DNA of 64,000 nucleotides, taken from positions 832,294-896,293 of the forward strand of contig NZ_CP047202.1 of NCBI RefSeq assembly GCF_030408715.1, read 5' to 3'. Under the pieces are notes generated by a model. It did no database searches. It was not told the DNA's origin and worked only from the letters and a program-made list of their open reading frames with translations. Shown here piece by piece: positions 10,407-19,376 of this stretch (the stretch's first letter is position 1; every line of letters begins with the position of its first letter). Both the position numbers and the translations under genes were made by a program. Source of the DNA: Corynebacterium confusum. GTDB taxonomy: Bacteria; Actinomycetota; Actinomycetes; Mycobacteriales; Mycobacteriaceae.

Positions 10407-12206
10407 ATGGCGAACCTTTTAAACTTGGAAAAAGTCAGCAAGTCCTACGGCCTGAAAGCCCTGCTCGACGGGGTGTCGCTGGGTGTGCAGACGGGTGACC
10501 GCATCGGCATCGTCGGGGTCAACGGCGGGGGTAAGACGACCCTGCTGGAGGTCTTGAGCGGCATCGCGGAGCCGGACGCGGGGCGGGTCAGCCACGCCAA
10601 CGATCTGCGCATGGCGGTGGTGACTCAGCGCTTCGAACTGGACGAGCAGCTGACCATTGCCGACTGCGTCGTGGCCCCGCTGGGCCTGGAGACCTACGAG
10701 TGGGCCTCGAACGCGAAGGTGCGCGACGTGCTGTCGGGGCTGGGCATCGCCGAGCTGGGCCTGGAGACCCCCGTCGGGCAGCTCTCCGGCGGGGAAAAGC
10801 GCCGCGTGAGCCTGGCTGCGGCCCTGGTCAAGGACCTGGACCTGGTGGTGTTGGACGAGCCGACCAACCATCTCGACGTCGAAGGCGTGCAGTGGCTGGC
10901 TCAGCACCTTTTGGCGCGCAAGGTGGCGCTCATCGTGGTCACCCACGACCGCTGGTTCCTGGACACGGTGGCCACGCTGACCTGGGAGGTCCACGACGCG
11001 ACCGTCGATGTCTACGAGGGCGGCTACAACGACTGGACCTTTGCGCGGGCAGAGCGGGCCCGGCAGGCCGACGCCATGGAGCAGCGCCGCCGCAACCTGG
11101 CGCGCAAGGAGCTGGCCTGGCTGCGCCGCGGCGCGCCGGCGCGTACCTCGAAGCCGCGCTACCGCGTCGAGGCGGCCGAGGCGCTGATCGCCGACGTGCC
11201 GGCCCCGCGCGACAAGGTCGAACTGATGAGTTTTTCCAAGCAGCGCCAGGGCAGGGTGGTCATCGAGCTCGAGGACGCGACCATCGCCGCCCCGGACGGA
11301 CGGGTGCTGCTCGATCATTTCACGTGGCGTCTGGCCCCGGGCGAGCGCATCGGCCTGGTCGGCGTGAACGGCTCCGGCAAGACCACCCTGCTGCGCGCGC
11401 TGGCCGGCGACTACGAGCTGAGTGCAGGCAAGCGCATCGAGGGCCAGACCGTGCGGCTGGGCTGGCTGCGGCAGGAACTCGACGACCTAGACCCGCAGCG
11501 CCGGCTTATCGACGCCGTCGAGGACGTGGCCACCTACGTCCAGCTGGGCAAGAAGGAGCTGTCATCCTCGCAGCTGGCCGAGCGCCTGGGCTTTAGCCCG
11601 AAGCGCCAGCGCACCCCGGTCGGGGAACTCTCCGGCGGCGAGCGCCGCCGCCTGCAGCTGACCCGCGTGCTCATGGCGGAGCCGAACATCCTGCTGCTGG
11701 ACGAGCCGACCAACGATCTAGACATCGACACCCTCCAGGAGCTGGAATCCCTGCTGGACTCGTGGCCGGGCACCCTCGTGGTCATCTCCCACGACCGCTA
11801 CCTCATCGAGCGCATCGCCGACAACGCCTACGCGCTGTTCGGGGACGGCAAGCTCACGCACCTGCCCGGCGGCATCGACGAGTACCTGCGTCGCCGCGCC
11901 GAGCAGGAAGCCGCCGCCGAGCGCGGGGTCATCAACCTAGGCGACGGCGAGTCCGCGGCGCCGGAGAAGAAGGGCCTGTCGCAGGCCGAGGAGCGCACCA
12001 TCACCAAGAAGATGAACGCGCTCGAGCGCAAGATCACCAAGCTGGACCAGCAGATAGACCAGGTCAACCAGGAGATGGCAGAGGCCGCGGAGCAGATCGA
12101 TACTGAGCGGCTAACGGCGCTGGATGCGACACTGAAAGGCCACCGACAGCAGCGCGAGGAATTGGAAATGGAATGGTTGGAATGGGGCGAAAAGCTGGAA
12201 GCGTAG
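10407..12206 (+). CDS. uup: ABC-F family ATPase (Uup-like)
   Basis: A 599-residue protein with two ABC cassettes and no membrane domain. The Walker A motifs are GVNGGGKTTLL and GVNGSGKTTLL, the signatures are LSGGEKRRVSL and LSGGERRRLQL, and the Walker B segments are VVLDEPTNHLD and LLLDEPTNDLD. The last 60 or so residues (TKKMNALERKITKLDQQ onward) form a predicted coiled coil, as in Uup, where it binds DNA. ABC-F proteins act on ribosomes, and Uup is also linked to precise excision of transposons. The frame is open upstream, but ATG 10407 matches the family N-terminus. The last 34 bases overlap the next gene. Confidence 0.92.
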   Translation: MANLLNLEKVSKSYGLKALLDGVSLGVQTGDRIGIVGVNGGGKTTLLEVLSGIAEPDAGRVSHANDLRMAVVTQRFELDEQLTIADCVVAPLGLETYEWASNAKVRDVLSGLGIAELGLETPVGQLSGGEKRRVSLAAALVKDLDLVVLDEPTNHLDVEGVQWLAQHLLARKVALIVVTHDRWFLDTVATLTWEVHDATVDVYEGGYNDWTFARAERARQADAMEQRRRNLARKELAWLRRGAPARTSKPRYRVEAAEALIADVPAPRDKVELMSFSKQRQGRVVIELEDATIAAPDGRVLLDHFTWRLAPGERIGLVGVNGSGKTTLLRALAGDYELSAGKRIEGQTVRLGWLRQELDDLDPQRRLIDAVEDVATYVQLGKKELSSSQLAERLGFSPKRQRTPVGELSGGERRRLQLTRVLMAEPNILLLDEPTNDLDIDTLQELESLLDSWPGTLVVISHDRYLIERIADNAYALFGDGKLTHLPGGIDEYLRRRAEQEAAAERGVINLGDGESAAPEKKGLSQAEERTITKKMNALERKITKLDQQIDQVNQEMAEAAEQIDTERLTALDATLKGHRQQREELEMEWLEWGEKLEA

Positions 12207-13909
12207 CGTTAGACCACGCGCGCGACGTCTTTTCCCGGCTCAACGCCTGGGGCGCGCTGGCCGCCGCGATCTTCTTCGTTATCGGGCTGACCCCGTCCAT
12301 CCTGCCGCGCACCTGGTACTACCAGGGGCTTATCTGCGGCCTGGCGGCTGGCCTGGGCTACCTGGTGGGGCTCGGCCTGGAGTGGCTGTGGACCCGGATC
12401 GTTAGGTGCTACCTCGCGCCGCGCTACCGCTGGCTCGACACGGAGACCTGGTCGCCGCGGCAGCGGACCTTCACCGCCTACGCCTTCTACGCCGTGCTGG
12501 GCATCTGGGTGCTGGCGGTGACCTTCTACTCGGTGCGGTGGCAGCGTGACGTCGCCGATAACTTCTCGGTGCCGGCGCTGAGCCTGCCCAAGTATCTGTT
12601 GGTCCTGCCGGTGGCGTTGGCCGTGTTCACCGCGCTGGTCATCGTTGCCCGCGGGCTGCGGAGCCTGGTCCGCGCGCTGGGGCGGGCGATCCCGGGCAAC
12701 TGGCCGCTGCGCCGTCGCCAGCTCATCGCCGCCGCGGTGGTGGCCGCGCTCGGCGTCTACCTGCTCGACAGCGTGATCCCGGGCGTTATCGTGCGCGCCG
12801 GGGAGAAGATCTTCACCGCCCAGAACGCCGAGCCCGATCCGGTCACGCGCGCGCCGGTCAACTCGGAGCGCTCCGGCTCGCCCGACTCCGTCATCGATTT
12901 CGACGGGGTGGGACTGCAGGGCTCGCGCTTCCTCAACGCCGGGGCCTCGCGCGCGAAACTCGAACGCGTGACTGGGCGCCCGGCCAAAGAACCCATCCGC
13001 GCCTATGCGGGCCTGGGCAACGGCGCGACGAACACGGATCGCGCCCGCTTGCTGATCGAAGAACTGGAGCGGACCAACGCCACCGAGCGCGAGGCCATCC
13101 TGCTGGTGATGACCACGGGCACGGGCTGGATCTCGTCGTACTCGGCGCAGGGCTTCGAGCTGCTCTACGGCGGGGACACCGCGGTGGTCGCCACGCAGTA
13201 CTCGGCCATGCCCTCGGCCTTCCATTTCCTGGCCGGTGGCGAGCAGGTCGAGCGCGCCGGGCAGGAATTTATCACCCCGATCGTCGACTGGTGGAACACG
13301 CTGCCGCGCGACGACCGCCCGCGGCTCTACCTCTACGGCGAGTCGCTGGGCACCACCGGCATCGAGGCGGCGTTTTCCGGGGTCCGCGACATCGCCAACT
13401 CCGTCGACGGCATCCTGCTGACCGGCCCGCCACACTTCAACCGGTTGCGCACCCAGTTCGTGGAGCGCCGCGACCCCGGCACCACGGAGATCAACCCGGT
13501 CTACGCCGGCGGTCTGGTGGTGCGTTTCGCCACCACCAGCGCCCAGGCCCGCGAGTGGGCCAGCCTGCCGGAGCAGGACTGGGGCCCGACCCGCATGCTG
13601 TATATCCAGCACACCTCGGATCCGGTCAGCTGGTGGTCGCCGGGGCTGGCCTGGCGCGAGCCCGACTGGATGAGCGAGGACACTCAGGTCAGCCGCGGTT
13701 CCACGATGTCCTGGTTCCCGGTGATCACCTCCCTGCAGGTCGCCGCTGACCTGCCGGGGGCGAAGAACGTGCCCGACGGCGTGGGGCACAACTACGGCGA
13801 GTCCGTCATCGACGGTTTCGTCTCCATCGCCGGCTCGGAACTTGCCGCCGAGCGCGACCCGGGGGAGCTGCACCGGCAGTTCGCCGAGCTCGACGTCGAC
13901 AAGTACTAG
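12173..13909 (+). CDS. Membrane-anchored alpha/beta-hydrolase family protein (DUF2319 type)
   Basis: A 578-residue protein. The N-terminal third has about four hydrophobic helices (near residues 25-60, 95-120, 140-165 and 180-205). The C-terminal two thirds is an alpha/beta-hydrolase domain with the nucleophile elbow YGESLGTTG and a late His in GVGHNYGES. The same two-part plan is known as the Abhydrolase_9 N and C pair in actinobacteria. The substrate is unknown; a lipid or envelope ester is plausible. It starts inside the end of uup in another frame, which indicates coupling. A start at ATG 12182 is an alternative. Confidence 0.85.
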   Translation: MVGMGRKAGSVALDHARDVFSRLNAWGALAAAIFFVIGLTPSILPRTWYYQGLICGLAAGLGYLVGLGLEWLWTRIVRCYLAPRYRWLDTETWSPRQRTFTAYAFYAVLGIWVLAVTFYSVRWQRDVADNFSVPALSLPKYLLVLPVALAVFTALVIVARGLRSLVRALGRAIPGNWPLRRRQLIAAAVVAALGVYLLDSVIPGVIVRAGEKIFTAQNAEPDPVTRAPVNSERSGSPDSVIDFDGVGLQGSRFLNAGASRAKLERVTGRPAKEPIRAYAGLGNGATNTDRARLLIEELERTNATEREAILLVMTTGTGWISSYSAQGFELLYGGDTAVVATQYSAMPSAFHFLAGGEQVERAGQEFITPIVDWWNTLPRDDRPRLYLYGESLGTTGIEAAFSGVRDIANSVDGILLTGPPHFNRLRTQFVERRDPGTTEINPVYAGGLVVRFATTSAQAREWASLPEQDWGPTRMLYIQHTSDPVSWWSPGLAWREPDWMSEDTQVSRGSTMSWFPVITSLQVAADLPGAKNVPDGVGHNYGESVIDGFVSIAGSELAAERDPGELHRQFAELDVDKY

Positions 13910-14007
13910 CGGGCACTCAGACCCAAAGGATTACAAAGCGGTATCGATCCGCCGCCACGGGCCAACTCGCGTGGCGAAAGCCGGGCGCGGCTGGCAAGGT
14001 CGGGGTT

Positions 14008-14598
14008 ATGTGCAACCACCGTCGAACTCGTAAGTTTTCTACTGTCCTGGCCGCCGTCGCCGTGAGCCTCGGCGGGACGCAGGCCGCCCAGGCCCAGGCG
14101 CTGCCGCAGCCGGCCGACCTGTCCTCCCAGGCAGGCGCCCAGGTCGAGCAGCTGTCCTCGCAGATCCCGCAGGTGGAGCTGCCCGCCCCAGCCTACGAGG
14201 CCGCCGATCGCTTCGGCATCCAGCTGCCGGCCTTCATCGCCCCGCCGCAGGGGGCGGCCTTCGCCCAGGTCCGCTCCGATCTTGGCGCGGCCACCCACGC
14301 CCACCTGGTCAAGCAGGGCCACCACCCGAACCAGCGCGCGGCGGGCATCGCCCAGCAGTGGGCCGACGAGGCCGCAGCCGGCAAGGTGAGCTTCGACGGC
14401 AAGGTCGGCCACGGCACCGCGGCTGCCGATGCCGGCGAGGGCTCTGTCCACCGCCTGACCGAGCAGGAAGCCCGCGAGCGGACCGCGTGGCTCAATCGCG
14501 ACGTCCCGGTCACCCGGATCGACGACGGCCGCGGCTTCGGCGTGGACACCGCCACCGACGGGAAGTTCGTCTACGTGGCCGAGTTCTTCCTTCGCTAA
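14008..14598 (+). CDS. Secreted protein with possible CAP/SCP-like domain
   Basis: A 196-residue protein with a Sec signal peptide (Arg-rich start, hydrophobic core TVLAAVAVSLGG, cleavage near AQA-QA around residue 31). The mature part has a low-complexity Gln/Ala linker. It ends in segments that recall CAP/SCP domains: AGIAQQWADEAAAG, then a final strand GFGVDTATDGKFVYVAEFFL. The classical CAP His/Glu ligands cannot be placed with certainty, so the assignment is tentative. It is probably surface or wall associated. The 98 bases upstream contain nothing distinctive. Confidence 0.6.
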   Translation: MCNHRRTRKFSTVLAAVAVSLGGTQAAQAQALPQPADLSSQAGAQVEQLSSQIPQVELPAPAYEAADRFGIQLPAFIAPPQGAAFAQVRSDLGAATHAHLVKQGHHPNQRAAGIAQQWADEAAAGKVSFDGKVGHGTAAADAGEGSVHRLTEQEARERTAWLNRDVPVTRIDDGRGFGVDTATDGKFVYVAEFFLR

Positions 14599-14672
14599 CG
14601 GGAACTAAAGGCACCACAGGGCGCGGGGAAGCCACTCATCGCCCGTGCGATCAGCGCCTCCCCATGAGCTAA

Positions 14673-14705
14673 GGCCCCATCCACCCAGCCGGGTAGGATG
14701 GGGCC
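14673..14705. repeat. Inverted repeat covering the promoter of the ABM-domain gene
   Basis: Perfect 10-bp arms GGCCCCATCC (14673-14682) and GGATGGGGCC (14696-14705) surround a 13-base loop. The right arm contains most of the -10 box and ends one base before the ATG. It could be an operator or a terminator for the preceding gene. Confidence 0.7.
14694..14699 (+). promoter_or_regulatory. Putative -10 box of the ABM-domain gene
   Basis: TAGGAT ends 6 bases before ATG 14706, with no Shine-Dalgarno sequence. Confidence 0.55.
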
Positions 14706-15032
14706 ATGATTTTCATCAACGTTCAATTCCACGTCAAGCCCGAGTACGCCGAGACCTTCCTCGATGAGATCGACTGGTACACCCAGGCCTGCAACGCCGA
14801 GGAGGGCTGCCTGGACTTCAAGTGGTTCCGGGATCCGGAAGACCGCCAGAAGTTCCTGCTGCTGGAGGCCTACGCCGACGGCAAGGACGTCGACCACGTC
14901 CAGTCCGAGCACTTCGAGCGCTCCTGCCGCGAGTTCCCGCAGTACCTGGTCGAGACCCCGGATATCATCAACTTCCACATCGAGGGTAAGGAGTCCTGGG
15001 ACAAGATGGCTGAATTTAAGGTCGAGGACTAG
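14706..15032 (+). CDS. Antibiotic-biosynthesis-monooxygenase (ABM) domain protein
   Basis: A 108-residue single-domain protein of the dimeric alpha/beta ABM fold. The N-terminal strand MIFINVQFHVKPEY, the GCLDFKWFRDPED turn and the YADGKDVDHVQSEHF helix are typical. Members include quinol and heme monooxygenases and small stress proteins. The residues here do not allow a specific substrate. The stop TAG (15030-15032) shares the palindrome CTAG with the stop of the convergent acyltransferase gene. Confidence 0.8.
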   Translation: MIFINVQFHVKPEYAETFLDEIDWYTQACNAEEGCLDFKWFRDPEDRQKFLLLEAYADGKDVDHVQSEHFERSCREFPQYLVETPDIINFHIEGKESWDKMAEFKVED

Positions 15033-17359
15033 ACCTCGCACTTAGTCGTCGTGGCCTTCTCCCCGTGGGCATAGCGCAACAGCCCGTAGTAGAAGGCCAA
15101 CGCATATTGGTCGGTGCCCACGCCCGCCACCGGATGGATCCCGTCTTCGCGCAGGTAGTTCGGGTCGTGCTGGGCGTGCGAGCACCAGTCCGCTAGGTAG
15201 ACGTTGTCGTATTTCTTCACCGCGGCGATGGTCTCCTGCCGCGCCGTGGTCATCCAGTTGCGGTCGCCATGGGGGGTGGCGATAAGCACCGTGCGCTCTG
15301 GCCCGATTGCCTTCATCATCTGATCGATTTCATCATCCAGCTGCGGGCCGTTGGTGCCGAATCCCAAAAAGACCGTGTCCCGCAGCTGGCCCGAGTCCGC
15401 GAGCTGCTGGATGGCCGACAGACCCTGGTCGTAGTGCCGGGAGACCGCCGCGTCGATATAGATGCCGGGGAAGCGGTCCTGTAGCGACTGGCTGGAGGCC
15501 AGCATCACGGAATCACCCACGGCCGTGATCTCGTCGCCGCTGGGCATGGGGTGGACCATGTCCGGGCTCTTCTTGTCCTCCGTGGCCTTGTCATTGGCGG
15601 CACCGCCCTGGCCCGCGCCCTGCTCGCGGGGCGCTTGGGCGTTGTTGGACTGGTTTTGGGCCGCCAGGTCATCCAGCTCCTGCTCGAAGGAGGTCTTGTC
15701 GCCGGAGTGGGTCAGGCCCCAGGCGATGCCGCCGAGAGAGCTGAAGACCAGCACGGGGACGAGCGGCCATGCCGCCACCTTCCACGCTGAGCGCAGCGTG
15801 ACCCAGTCGGGGCGGGCGGACCAGAAATCGCGGGCGGTGGTGCGGTAGCCGCGGCGGCGCAGCGGGTTTTCAATGCACCGGTAGCTCAGCTCCGCCAGCC
15901 CGGCGGAGAGCAGCAGGGCGACGATGTCCACGGCCCACACGTGTGCATCCCCGGTGAGCTCGCGCAGGATGATGACGATGGGCCAGTGCCACAGGTACAG
16001 GGAGAAGGAGCGCTTGCCGGCCCAGCGCATGAAGCGGTTGGCGAACAGGGCGTTGAGTACCGGGCGTTCGGCCATGATGCCGCAGATGATCGTCACTCCC
16101 AGCACGCTGGAGGCCAGCAGCCCGCCGCGGTAGGTCAGCGCCAGGTCGTCGGCCATAAACAGCAGCTGCGCGGCGTAGGCGACCAACGCGACAAGGCCTA
16201 CGGCCTCGGCGACGCGCCGCCCGGACGCGGAGTAGTGCGGCCACGCGGGCGCTTCCGGGTTCGGGTTGCGGGTGGTGATGATAAGGGACAGGCCCGCGCC
16301 GGCCAGCAGGCCGAAGGCGTGGGTATCCGTGCCGTAGTAGACACGGGTCGGATCTTCGCCCGGGGTGACTAGCCAGGCCATCGCCAGTGCGGAGGCCACC
16401 CCCAGCGCCAAGCTGACTCCGAGCGCTAGGCGCCGCGTTTGGCGCCTGCCCAGGGAGAACAGCCCCAGGATAATCAGCGGCCACAGCAGGTAGAACTGTT
16501 CTTCCACGGCCAGGGACCAGTAGTGGGCGAAGACCTGGACCTCGTTGTCGGCGAAATAGGACTGGGAGGTCGCGATCTGGACCCAGTTGTTGGCGAAGAA
16601 AAGGGTGCCGAAGAACTGCTCGCGCAGGTTGACGGCGATATCGCCGCCGATGGCGCCGACCAGTGCCGTGCAGATCGCCAGCACCGTCACGGCCGCCGGC
16701 AGGATGCGGCGGAAACGCCGGCCCCAGAAGTCTCGCAGGCTAATCCCGCCGGTCACGTCGAATTCTCGCACCAAAAGCGAGGTAATCAGGAACCCGGACA
16801 GGACGAAGAACATGTCCACGCCCAGGTAGCCGCCCGGCAGCACACCGCCAAAGAAGTGGTAGACGATGACCGCGGCGACCGCCAGTCCGCGCAGGCCGTC
16901 GAGGGCGGGCACGTAGCGCAGCCGCGCAGTGTTCTTCTTCCGCGGTTGCTTTCCTCCCGCGGCGGTGCGGACACCGCTAACCTCCCGTGGGCGCGGGGCC
17001 GCAAGTACGGACCCGTCCTTGCCGCCTGCCGGCAGCGCCGCCGGCGCGGCTTTGGCCACGCGGGGTTTCGGGCCAGTCGCAGCCTTCGGAGCAGCCGCTG
17101 CCTTCGGGGCAGTGCCCACCACCTGGGGAGCGGCCTTGACCACCGGGCGCCGGCTAGTTGCCGGCGCAGCTGTGCGGCCAGCGGGAAGCGCCTTGCGCAC
17201 CGGGTTGGGCTCGAGCGCGCGTTGCGGCTGGGGTACCGAGGCAGGCAGAGCGGTCGGGGCTACAGGCGATGCCGAGTCCTGCTTTGCCGCCTCGCCGGGG
17301 CTGCTCGGTTCCTTCTTCGCTACGCGCTTGCCCAGTTTGCCGGCCTTAGAACTCACCAC
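15029..17359 (-). CDS. Acyltransferase-3 / SGNH membrane acetyltransferase (OatA-like)
   Basis: A 776-residue protein. The first 150 or so residues form a cytoplasmic Ala/Pro/Lys-rich extension. Next is an acyltransferase-3 domain of about ten transmembrane helices, opening with LRYVPALDGLRGLAV and GYLGVDMFFVLSGF. The C-terminus is an extracytoplasmic SGNH domain with the Ser in AVGDSVMLAS and the DGIHPVAGVG block carrying Asp and His. Proteins of this plan O-acetylate peptidoglycan or envelope glycans outside the membrane. The start is GTG 17359 with TAGGAG nine bases upstream. The N-terminal extension is unusually long. Confidence 0.88.
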   Translation of the reverse strand: MVSSKAGKLGKRVAKKEPSSPGEAAKQDSASPVAPTALPASVPQPQRALEPNPVRKALPAGRTAAPATSRRPVVKAAPQVVGTAPKAAAAPKAATGPKPRVAKAAPAALPAGGKDGSVLAAPRPREVSGVRTAAGGKQPRKKNTARLRYVPALDGLRGLAVAAVIVYHFFGGVLPGGYLGVDMFFVLSGFLITSLLVREFDVTGGISLRDFWGRRFRRILPAAVTVLAICTALVGAIGGDIAVNLREQFFGTLFFANNWVQIATSQSYFADNEVQVFAHYWSLAVEEQFYLLWPLIILGLFSLGRRQTRRLALGVSLALGVASALAMAWLVTPGEDPTRVYYGTDTHAFGLLAGAGLSLIITTRNPNPEAPAWPHYSASGRRVAEAVGLVALVAYAAQLLFMADDLALTYRGGLLASSVLGVTIICGIMAERPVLNALFANRFMRWAGKRSFSLYLWHWPIVIILRELTGDAHVWAVDIVALLLSAGLAELSYRCIENPLRRRGYRTTARDFWSARPDWVTLRSAWKVAAWPLVPVLVFSSLGGIAWGLTHSGDKTSFEQELDDLAAQNQSNNAQAPREQGAGQGGAANDKATEDKKSPDMVHPMPSGDEITAVGDSVMLASSQSLQDRFPGIYIDAAVSRHYDQGLSAIQQLADSGQLRDTVFLGFGTNGPQLDDEIDQMMKAIGPERTVLIATPHGDRNWMTTARQETIAAVKKYDNVYLADWCSHAQHDPNYLREDGIHPVAGVGTDQYALAFYYGLLRYAHGEKATTTKCEV

Positions 17360-17436
17360 TCGCTCCTACCTAGCTTGGGGGAAATAACCGCGCCCTGATC
17401 TGCGAGTGAGACTCCTTATCAGGGCAATGGTGGGGA

Positions 17437-18252
17437 TTATTCTCCAAACCAGTGGCGGAGTACTTCTAACACGCCGTTGCGAAGATTGGAGGGAGCTTGG
17501 AGATCAGCGATCTCTTTCAGGCGGGAGTGAGCATTTTCCATCGCCACGGCGGTGCCGGCGGCCTGGAGCAGCTGAAAGTCGTTGAGGTAGTCGCCGAAGG
17601 CCGCGGTCTGCTCCATCGGGATGCCCAGCTTCACGGCCAGCTGTTTCAGTGCGTTGCCCTTGTCCGCGTTGGCGGACATGACGTCCAGCCAGTTCTTTCC
17701 GGAAATGGCCAGGTTGTTGCCCGCGGCCGCGGCCCGCAGGTGCGGGGCGACGTGCTCCTCGGAGTCGGCGGTGCAGTAGACCGCCAGCTTGACCAACGGC
17801 TCGGCGGCCGCAACTGGGGCGAGGTCGTCGACCACGGTCACGGAGTGGTAGTACTTGTCGATTTCGGCCCGGATGGCAGCTGGGGTACTCGCGGTGACGT
17901 AGGCCGTTTCCGGGGCGCAGAGGACTACCGCGTAAGTATGGGCGCTGTCGATACCCGCGCAGGCGTTCAGGCAGGCAGTGACCACGTCGGCGGGCAGCTG
18001 CGTGGTGTCCACCACCGTGCCGCGGTGGCTGACCACGGTCCCGTTCTCCGCGATGAAGGAGTCGATGCCGTGGATGCCGGCGAACATGTCGCGGAGGGTG
18101 GCCAGCTGCCGGCCGGACGCCGGCACCAGGAACACGCCGCGGTCGTGGAGCCGGGCGGCGAGCTCGGTGAAGCCGGCGGGGATGCGGCCTTCGCCGTCGA
18201 GGAGGGTTCCGTCCATGTCGAGGGCGATGAGCCGGGGAGTATGTGCAGGCAT
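17437..18252 (-). CDS. HAD-superfamily phosphatase (Cof type)
   Basis: A 271-residue Cof-type HAD hydrolase, expected to dephosphorylate small phosphometabolites in the cytosol. Motif I is LDMDGTLLDGEG near residue 12, VPASGRQ is motif II, and motif IV is FGDYLNDFQLL near residue 220. ATG 18252 is chosen because it has a strong GGAGGA site upstream and gives the normal family N-terminus; the frame is open further upstream without homology. It is divergent from the enoyl-CoA hydratase-family gene with 61 bases between them. Confidence 0.9.
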   Translation of the reverse strand: MPAHTPRLIALDMDGTLLDGEGRIPAGFTELAARLHDRGVFLVPASGRQLATLRDMFAGIHGIDSFIAENGTVVSHRGTVVDTTQLPADVVTACLNACAGIDSAHTYAVVLCAPETAYVTASTPAAIRAEIDKYYHSVTVVDDLAPVAAAEPLVKLAVYCTADSEEHVAPHLRAAAAGNNLAISGKNWLDVMSANADKGNALKQLAVKLGIPMEQTAAFGDYLNDFQLLQAAGTAVAMENAHSRLKEIADLQAPSNLRNGVLEVLRHWFGE

Positions 18253-18313
18253 AATGATCCTCCGTGAAGTGTGGGGCTGCGGCGCCGCTGTGTGACGTGG
18301 AATACTGGATACC

Positions 18314-19360
18314 ATGACTGAAAACAACGATGCCGCAGTAATTCTTGACGTCCGCAACAGTACCGGAGTGGTGGAGCTCAACCGGCCCAAGGCCTTGAAT
18401 TCCCTCAACCCGGAGATGGTCGACAAGATTGTCGAGGGCCTGAACCAGTGGCGCGACGACGACGCCATCGAGCAGGTGCTTTTTGTCTCCCGCAGCCCGA
18501 AGGCCTACTGCGCCGGCGGCGACGTGCGCGCGGCGCGGGAGGGCCTGCTGGACGGCAAGGTTGCCGAGGTCGATCAGTTCTTCGAGGACGAGTACGCCAT
18601 GAACGCCCAGCTCGCGCACTACCCGAAGCCAGTCATCGCGCTCCTCGACGGAATCGTCATGGGCGGAGGAGTAGGGATCTCCGTGCACGGTAGCCACCGC
18701 ATTGTCACGGACAAGACGTTCGCGTCCATGCCGGAGATGAACATCGGCTACGTCACCGACGTCGGGGCGGGTTTTGCCGCCCAGCGGGTGGTGGGCACGC
18801 GCGGGAAGTCCTCGCCGGCGCTGGCGAAGTTCTGGGCGCTGACCGGCTACCGCATGTATGCCGCCGATCTGCTCTACTCCGGCCTGGCCACCCACTATGT
18901 CAAGGACGCCGAGGCCGTGGAGAAAGACATCGTCGAGCGCGGGATCGATTCCGCGCTGGGCGAGCACTACACCCAGCCGGGCGAGGCGGCCCCGCTGGCA
19001 GAAATCATCGACGACATTGAAGCGGTCTTTAGCGCGCCGACGTGGGAGGAAATCTCTAATCGGCTGCCCCAGGCCGGCAACGAGGATCTAGCCCGCAAGG
19101 TCGCGGAGCTTACCCAGGCCGCCAGCCCGACCTCGCTGGTGGCCGCGGCCGAACTCCTGGCGGCCGAGGAGCGCGCCGACAGCGTCGACGACGCGCTTGC
19201 CATGGAAAACGCGCTCGGGAAATACCTGCGCGGGCTGCCCGACTTCCGCGAGGGTGTGCGCGCGGTGCTAGTCGACAAGACCCAGGACGCGACCTTCACG
19301 CCGGCTGCTATAAGCGACGTCGACGTGGAAGGCATCCGCGCGGCGCTGGGCAGCGTGTAG
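18314..19360 (+). CDS. Enoyl-CoA hydratase/isomerase family protein (3-hydroxyisobutyryl-CoA hydrolase-like)
   Basis: A 348-residue crotonase-fold protein. GVVELNRPKALNSLN opens the fold, YCAGGDVRA and GIVMGGGVGISVHGS form the oxyanion hole, and PEMNIGYVTDVGAGF is the long loop typical of the 3-hydroxyisobutyryl-CoA hydrolase subgroup. That, with the extended C-terminus, favours an HIBCH-like hydrolase (valine catabolism) over a beta-oxidation hydratase, but the substrate is not proven. The stop is 16 bases from the convergent glycosyltransferase stop. Confidence 0.85.
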   Translation: MTENNDAAVILDVRNSTGVVELNRPKALNSLNPEMVDKIVEGLNQWRDDDAIEQVLFVSRSPKAYCAGGDVRAAREGLLDGKVAEVDQFFEDEYAMNAQLAHYPKPVIALLDGIVMGGGVGISVHGSHRIVTDKTFASMPEMNIGYVTDVGAGFAAQRVVGTRGKSSPALAKFWALTGYRMYAADLLYSGLATHYVKDAEAVEKDIVERGIDSALGEHYTQPGEAAPLAEIIDDIEAVFSAPTWEEISNRLPQAGNEDLARKVAELTQAASPTSLVAAAELLAAEERADSVDDALAMENALGKYLRGLPDFREGVRAVLVDKTQDATFTPAAISDVDVEGIRAALGSV

Positions 19361-19376
19361 ACACGCGGCGTTAAGC

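Noticed and set aside
12209..13873. 554-codon minus-strand frame opposite the alpha/beta-hydrolase gene
   Set aside because: The composition is that of a reverse-complement shadow and the plus-strand gene has a clear GESLG nucleophile motif.
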